A stretch of DNA of 64,000 nt from a virus, in IMG/VR virus record IMGVR_UViG_3300042890_001239, positions 1-64,000 of that record; one strand, 5' to 3'. Under the pieces are notes generated by a model. The model was given only the letters and a program-made list of their open reading frames with translations. It was not told the origin of the DNA and searched no databases. The translations under genes and the position numbers were made by a program. This document shows positions 60,505 to 64,000 of this stretch, piece after piece. The number at the start of each line of letters is the position of its first letter. Position 1 is the first letter of the stretch.

Positions 60505-60532
60505 ACTATAACATAAAAAATAACAAAAGCAA
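60505..60532 (-). promoter_or_regulatory. Probable early promoter
   Basis: TTGCTT 60527-60532, 16-bp spacer, TATAGT 60505-60510 (minus). Confidence 0.6.
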
Positions 60533-60536
60533 ATAA

Positions 60537-61424
60537 ATGTTACGATTTAAACAATACCTTATAGAAAATAATAATTCAGATGATACAGGTATAAAAGTTG
60601 GTGAATATTCAATTTCTCCAATGGATGCTTTATCTAACAGATTAGGATCACCGCAAAAGGCACTTGATTACTTAGAACTAATAAAACAAAGGCGAGCACA
60701 ACATTCATCTGAAATTGATCCACAGTGGGTTCTTCCATCAGTAGAATCAGAGGATTATTCTGAAAAATTAAAAGTAGGAGTAAGACCAGGAAGACCTTCA
60801 GGTGAGATGGGACTTTCACCTGCTACTTTGATGGTAAATAAAGAAAAAAATACTGTTATAGATTATAAGAGACCAGATAGTCAAGATGTAGATTTGACAA
60901 TAAACACAAATGCTCGTTCTCCATATCCTGCTGGCCAGGAAGCAATTAAAAAAGATTTAACTAAAGCATCAAATGAATTGCAAGCTAATGGGCAATATAA
61001 AAAAGATACTGGTGCTTTATCAGATACTCTTTGGCACGAATTACAACATGTATTACAATTTAAAGGTCTTAAAAAGCATAATAGACCATCATCTGATATG
61101 TCAGCTCAAGGTTATGATTATAGTTCAAAAGATCCTAAAATAACTCCTCAGATGTCTACGTATGTAACATCTCCTATGGAATTACCAGCAAATATGAGTG
61201 AAAATAAAATGAGATTTTATGAAGCATCAGGAATTTTATTAGATCCTAAGTTTACAGATGAGCATTTTGAAAAATATAAAGGTTGGCTAAAAACCGACCA
61301 AAATAAACAATCAAAAATTCTTTTACAATTATTTGATGATCCTGAAAAAGGAAAACAAGCAAAAGAATTATTAAGACAAATTGCACAAACAAATAAACGT
61401 AATAATGGTGAAATGATGGCTTAA
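60537..61424 (+). CDS. Putative zincin-like virion or injected protein, 295 aa
   Basis: MLRFKQYLIENN is a start common to phage virion and injected proteins. Near residue 166 is LWHELQHVLQF (HELQH), a zincin-type HEXXH. Charged helical C terminus. It may be a late-expressed peptidase or a structural protein with a metalloprotease fold. A CTAAATA element lies upstream on the plus strand (60460-60466) inside the 5' end of the divergent gene. No Shine-Dalgarno is seen before the ATG. Confidence 0.62.
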   Translation: MLRFKQYLIENNNSDDTGIKVGEYSISPMDALSNRLGSPQKALDYLELIKQRRAQHSSEIDPQWVLPSVESEDYSEKLKVGVRPGRPSGEMGLSPATLMVNKEKNTVIDYKRPDSQDVDLTINTNARSPYPAGQEAIKKDLTKASNELQANGQYKKDTGALSDTLWHELQHVLQFKGLKKHNRPSSDMSAQGYDYSSKDPKITPQMSTYVTSPMELPANMSENKMRFYEASGILLDPKFTDEHFEKYKGWLKTDQNKQSKILLQLFDDPEKGKQAKELLRQIAQTNKRNNGEMMA

Positions 61425-61937
61425 TTAAAAAGCCACAAGTTCTTTATGAAAAGAATCTTTTAGTATAAACCATTCTGGAACATTTCCTAATTTCCATTTA
61501 GCAAACTTAGTTTTTTCGCCAAGATAATATGCACGGTATGCAGTTACTGCATCTGCGTTCTTATATTGTTCTGGCATTGCCTGTGCAAAGTCAGTACAAA
61601 TAGTATTAGGAAGATTGCTTGGTGCATTTTTAGTAAACCATTGTGACATACTAGTAGACTTATGGATTTTACCATAACGGCTAGTATATTCATTAGTCAA
61701 TTCATATGTATGATTGGCTAACCAATAATAATTGGACTTAGATGCTCTTGCCCAAATAGTACATGGATGATTGTGAAAGCATGGTTTATATAATTCTGGT
61801 TTGTTGCCTTGCACTATATCTAAAGAATGAACTGTTGAAAGCATCTGACATCCTTCAAGAATCATTTTGACAACATGCTTATCACACATCATCTGTGCAG
61901 CAACATACGGATCTTTATCTAAAACAAAAATGTTCAT
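61425..61937 (-). CDS. Conserved phage protein of unknown function, 170 aa
   Basis: NIFVLDKDPYVAAQMMCDKH, VVKMILEGCQMLSTVHSL, FHNHPCTIWARASKSNYYWL and EYTSRYGKIHKS are conserved in a family common among marine and other large phages, some of which are annotated as pyrimidine-dimer glycosylase-like (recollection, unverified). Conserved His, Cys, Trp and Arg suggest an enzyme. It overlaps GMP reductase by four bases and probably shares its promoter. Function unknown. Confidence 0.75.
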   Translation of the reverse strand: MNIFVLDKDPYVAAQMMCDKHVVKMILEGCQMLSTVHSLDIVQGNKPELYKPCFHNHPCTIWARASKSNYYWLANHTYELTNEYTSRYGKIHKSTSMSQWFTKNAPSNLPNTICTDFAQAMPEQYKNADAVTAYRAYYLGEKTKFAKWKLGNVPEWFILKDSFHKELVAF

Positions 61938-62968
61938 ATTTCATGTTCCTCAAAAATGTTATTGATTGTACGATTAACCTTTACCAAGGTACCATTGGAG
62001 TATAGAGAAGGCAAATCAAAAGCACCAACATAAGAACAAGCCGAGCGCAAACCACCAAGAATTTCTTGTATCGTATTGTATACAGGTCCACGGTAAGGAA
62101 CCTCCACTGTGCGTCCCTCTGACGCACGATATGTGGATAGACCACCATTGTATTTGTCATTTGCAGTTTTGCTGCTCATTCCATAATGCAACATTGTGAG
62201 CTGTCCATGCTCTTTATGACGAATTTCACCACCACACTCATCGTGCCCTGCAAACATTCCACCAACCATAACAAATGCTGCACCGGCAACGAATGCTTTT
62301 GCAATATCCCCAGAGTGCACTACTCCACCATCAGCAACGATCCCAATATCTAATGCTGCTGCGGTTTCTGCACACTCTACTACTGCGGATAACTGGGGGT
62401 ATCCCACTCCCGCTATTCTCCGTGTCAGGCACATTGACCCGGCTCCGATTCCTATTTTCACTAAGTCTGCACCAGCAAGCGACAAGGCTTCCACTCCTTC
62501 TGGTGTCACTACATTCCCTGCTACAATTATCGACGTTGGACATTTCTCTCTTACCTTTCTAACAAAAGAATGAAACTCTTTCATATAACCATTTGCTACA
62601 TCTAAGCAAATAAACGTTGGATCTTTTATAGATGGGGTATCAACCCATAATTTACTTTGTGCATCTAAACCTAGACTAAGTGCAACATTATGTTCTTTAT
62701 CGGGATATTGTGTAATAAAAGAATCATAATAATCAAAACCTTTTTTGAGACAAGTTACCATATTATGTTTGGAAAGAGCAAGTGCCATATCATGTGTACC
62801 AATGGTAGACATATTCGTAGCCATGACGGGCATACCTTTCCAAACTCTACCACATTTAAAAGTTGTTGAAACTTCTAAACTTACATCGTTTCTAGACTTT
62901 ACATCAGAAAGTCTTGGAACAATCAGAACATCAGAGTAATCAAGTTTTGGTTCGTAATTAATAGTCAT
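61934..62968 (-). CDS. guaC: GMP reductase
   Basis: NADPH-dependent conversion of GMP to IMP. TIM-barrel protein of the IMPDH/GMPR family, 344 aa. The segment KIGIGAGSMCLTRRIAGVGY carries the catalytic Cys180, and the residues around it (TRR-x-x-GVGYPQ) together with GGMFAGHDECGGE, ASEGRTVEVPYRG and LGGLRSACSYVGA are closer to GMP reductase than to IMP dehydrogenase. No CBS domains are present, as in GMPR. The phage would shift the purine pool from G towards IMP/A, sensible for an AT-rich genome (inference). Near-perfect early promoter, leaderless-type start. Confidence 0.92.
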   Translation of the reverse strand: MTINYEPKLDYSDVLIVPRLSDVKSRNDVSLEVSTTFKCGRVWKGMPVMATNMSTIGTHDMALALSKHNMVTCLKKGFDYYDSFITQYPDKEHNVALSLGLDAQSKLWVDTPSIKDPTFICLDVANGYMKEFHSFVRKVREKCPTSIIVAGNVVTPEGVEALSLAGADLVKIGIGAGSMCLTRRIAGVGYPQLSAVVECAETAAALDIGIVADGGVVHSGDIAKAFVAGAAFVMVGGMFAGHDECGGEIRHKEHGQLTMLHYGMSSKTANDKYNGGLSTYRASEGRTVEVPYRGPVYNTIQEILGGLRSACSYVGAFDLPSLYSNGTLVKVNRTINNIFEEHEI

Positions 62969-62975
62969 CGACGCT

Positions 62976-63003
62976 AGTATAGCACCAACATAGTATATGT
63001 CAA
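62976..63003 (-). promoter_or_regulatory. Early promoter for GMP reductase
   Basis: TTGACA 62998-63003, 16-bp spacer, TATACT 62976-62981 (minus). Seven bases separate the -10 box from the ATG at 62968. Confidence 0.85.
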
Positions 63004-63007
63004 TTAT

Positions 63008-63181
63008 TTATTTTGAGTCTTCTATTCTTTTAATTGCATCACGAAGATTTAACATTAGTCTTGCTAATTCTTTAGATGTAATTTTATCCCGAAGATAGTC
63101 TTCATATTTTGAAAGAATGATCTTCGCTTCTCTGAAAAGTATTGCATGTATATGATCAGAGCTTTTGGAATCATTTGACAT
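63008..63181 (-). CDS. Small helical protein, 57 aa
   Basis: ATG at 63181 to TAA at 63008. Begins MSNDSKSSDHIHAILF and is a mixture of charged and aliphatic residues fit for two or three helices (YEDYLRDKITSKELARLM). No family recognised. A late-type AATAAATA lies six bases before the ATG, and the start of the GMP-reductase promoter is just downstream. The frame is well separated from neighbours and is supported by promoter placement. Confidence 0.65.
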   Translation of the reverse strand: MSNDSKSSDHIHAILFREAKIILSKYEDYLRDKITSKELARLMLNLRDAIKRIEDSK

Positions 63182-63187
63182 CAATAT

Positions 63188-63195
63188 TATTTATT
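63188..63195 (-). promoter_or_regulatory. Late promoter element (AATAAATA)
   Basis: Minus strand, 7/8 match, six bases before the ATG at 63181; a second overlapping match lies four bases further up. Confidence 0.5.
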
Positions 63196-63791
63196 TATTC
63201 TAAAGATTCGCTATCGTCTCTTACAAATCTGAATACGTTTCCCATATAAAACGATTTCCATTTTTGTTCGTTTAGATCCCATACACCTACTCTAGCATTA
63301 GGCATAGGACTAAAAAATTTATTACGAGTATCAAATTCTCCGGATGGAATACTTAACGAAGATAAAGTGCAATTTAATCTTCGGGTATTTCCATTTTTTT
63401 TCAAAAACCATATTGAACATACTCCGCTCAAATTTTCCATTATAACTTCTGCTGCAGAAATATGATCTGTTTTAAATACGTTATCTTTTTTAACTACAGA
63501 TACATCAATAATAAAATCGACTGATGGATCAAATACGTTTACGTCTCTTTTAATTTTACTTTTTCTCAAATATGTTTCATAATCTCCATATATTTTTTTA
63601 ATATATGTCATGAATTCATCATCTTGACCTTCAACTGCTTTATAACGGTCATTACGAACACCATCAGAACGATAATCTAAAACAGTTTTAGATGTTACAA
63701 AGTTAAAAGGATCCAGAATTTGCTTGGTAATTCTATCATTAAATTCTTTTGAAAAACTTTCATTAGGATTTGAAGTTGGATTTTCTGCCAT
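63195..63791 (-). CDS. Conserved hypothetical protein, 198 aa
   Basis: No named family. The C terminus GVWDLNEQKWKSFYMGNVFR resembles a small SH3/Sm-like strand pair common in phage proteins of unknown role (V-x-D-L-x-x-x-x-W-x-S-F-x-x-x-x-V). The N terminus is Asn/Pro-rich. One-base overlap with the gene upstream indicates an operon. Confidence 0.62.
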   Translation of the reverse strand: MAENPTSNPNESFSKEFNDRITKQILDPFNFVTSKTVLDYRSDGVRNDRYKAVEGQDDEFMTYIKKIYGDYETYLRKSKIKRDVNVFDPSVDFIIDVSVVKKDNVFKTDHISAAEVIMENLSGVCSIWFLKKNGNTRRLNCTLSSLSIPSGEFDTRNKFFSPMPNARVGVWDLNEQKWKSFYMGNVFRFVRDDSESLE

Positions 63792-64000
63792 TAGAATTCC
63801 AATCTTAACATGTTTTTATCTGTTATGATACTTTTTATATCAATCTCATGTTTTTTTAAAAAATTTATCATATCAGGAAAAAGTATGAGATGTATAAAGA
63901 TATACAATTTTCCATAAGGTTGTTTTTTATTTTGTTGAATGCTATCTAAAATTTTATTAAAGATTTTTTTATCAAATTTTAATGTCTCTGGCAACACCAA
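63791..64000 (-). CDS. Hypothetical protein, 5' end cut by window edge
   Basis: At least 69 residues are encoded in the window: LKFDKKIFNKILDSIQQNKK, YIFIHLILFPDMINFLKKHE and a C-terminal DKNMLRLEF. The start is outside or at the edge (TTG codons are present there). Helical, Lys- and Ile-rich; function unknown. Confidence 0.55.
   Translation of the reverse strand: MVLPETLKFDKKIFNKILDSIQQNKKQPYGKLYIFIHLILFPDMINFLKKHEIDIKSIITDKNMLRLEF

Noticed and set aside
61934-62968. Annotation as IMP dehydrogenase
   Set aside because: No CBS domains and the TRR-x-x-GVGYPQ, GGE and EGRTVEVPY blocks are those of GMP reductase.
1-64000. tRNA genes
   Set aside because: No cloverleaf with TTCGA-type T-loop and CCA-compatible ends was noticed in the intergenic gaps, all of which are under about 100 bases. 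A tRNAscan-SE run would settle it.
1-64000. Integrase, transposase, toxin-antitoxin or anti-defence island
   Set aside because: No recombinase or IS features were seen; accessory genes are glycan, nucleotide and small unknown genes, consistent with a lytic phage.

Overview
The window is a stretch of a strictly lytic, T4-like contractile-tailed phage (myovirus) genome. It is AT-rich and densely packed, and most genes lie on the minus strand. Homologues of a long list of T4 core genes can be recognised, often in T4-like order: gp55-gp47-gp46-gp45-gp44-gp62-RegA, UvsY-UvsW, gp23-gp22-gp21-gp20-gp19-gp18-gp17-gp16-gp15-gp14-gp13, the baseplate genes gp6/gp25/gp53/gp48/gp54/gp26, gp4, gp32 and gp33. 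No tRNA, rRNA, integrase, CRISPR array or lysis cassette was found. The DNA polymerase, primase and tape-measure genes must lie outside. Collagen-like fibres and an LPS-type sugar cassette suggest a Gram-negative aquatic host, but the host cannot be read from the sequence.

Layout. 1-9561: three very large collagen-like (Gly-X-Y) tail fibre/adhesin genes, one with a pectate-lyase-type beta-helix, and a small fibre-associated gene. 9640-10863: a family 2 glycosyltransferase. 10866-17137: the replication/recombination/late-transcription block (RegA, clamp loader, clamp, SbcCD-like gp46/47, late sigma gp55), with two small extra genes. 17168-25097: a ten-gene sugar cassette: GDP-mannose dehydratase, a ColD-type PLP dehydratase, a reductase-like SDR, five or so glycosyltransferases, an FkbM methyltransferase and a DUF4254-like protein. 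25184-27815: UvsY, UvsW and an Sm-like protein on the plus strand. 27812-48265: head, neck, sheath, tube and baseplate on the minus strand. 48300-50604: gp4, gp54, gp26 and a gp51-like reading frame on the plus strand. 50629-51786: gp32 and gp33. 51874-54181: two virion-type proteins on the plus strand. 54236-64000: small accessory genes, two zincin-like proteins, a glycine-rich adhesin, a deaminase-like protein and GMP reductase.

Regulation can be read from the DNA. Early-type promoters have the form TTGAC(A/T)-N16-TATACT with an almost constant 16-bp spacer. Late promoters are variants of the T4 element TATAAATA, most often CTAAATA here, and would be read by the encoded gp55 with gp33 and the gp45 clamp. 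In many cases both promoter types sit so close to the start codon that the predicted transcript starts at or within a base of the ATG, implying leaderless mRNAs. The structural genes gp18, gp22 and gp23 instead have leaders with Shine-Dalgarno sequences.

The most notable observations are: a canonical -1 frameshift signal (Shine-Dalgarno-like sequence plus A-AAT-TTT) at the end of gene 26 that leads into a start-less gp51-like frame; a probable GDP-dideoxyhexose pathway carried by the phage; a possible leaderless-transcript architecture; a tandem pair of tail-tube genes; and an 86-residue module shared without gaps by two neighbouring fibre genes. Five genes supported here are short, partial or start-less and are easily missed: 1-1718, 13327-13479, 32284-32448, 49972-50172 and 63008-63181.
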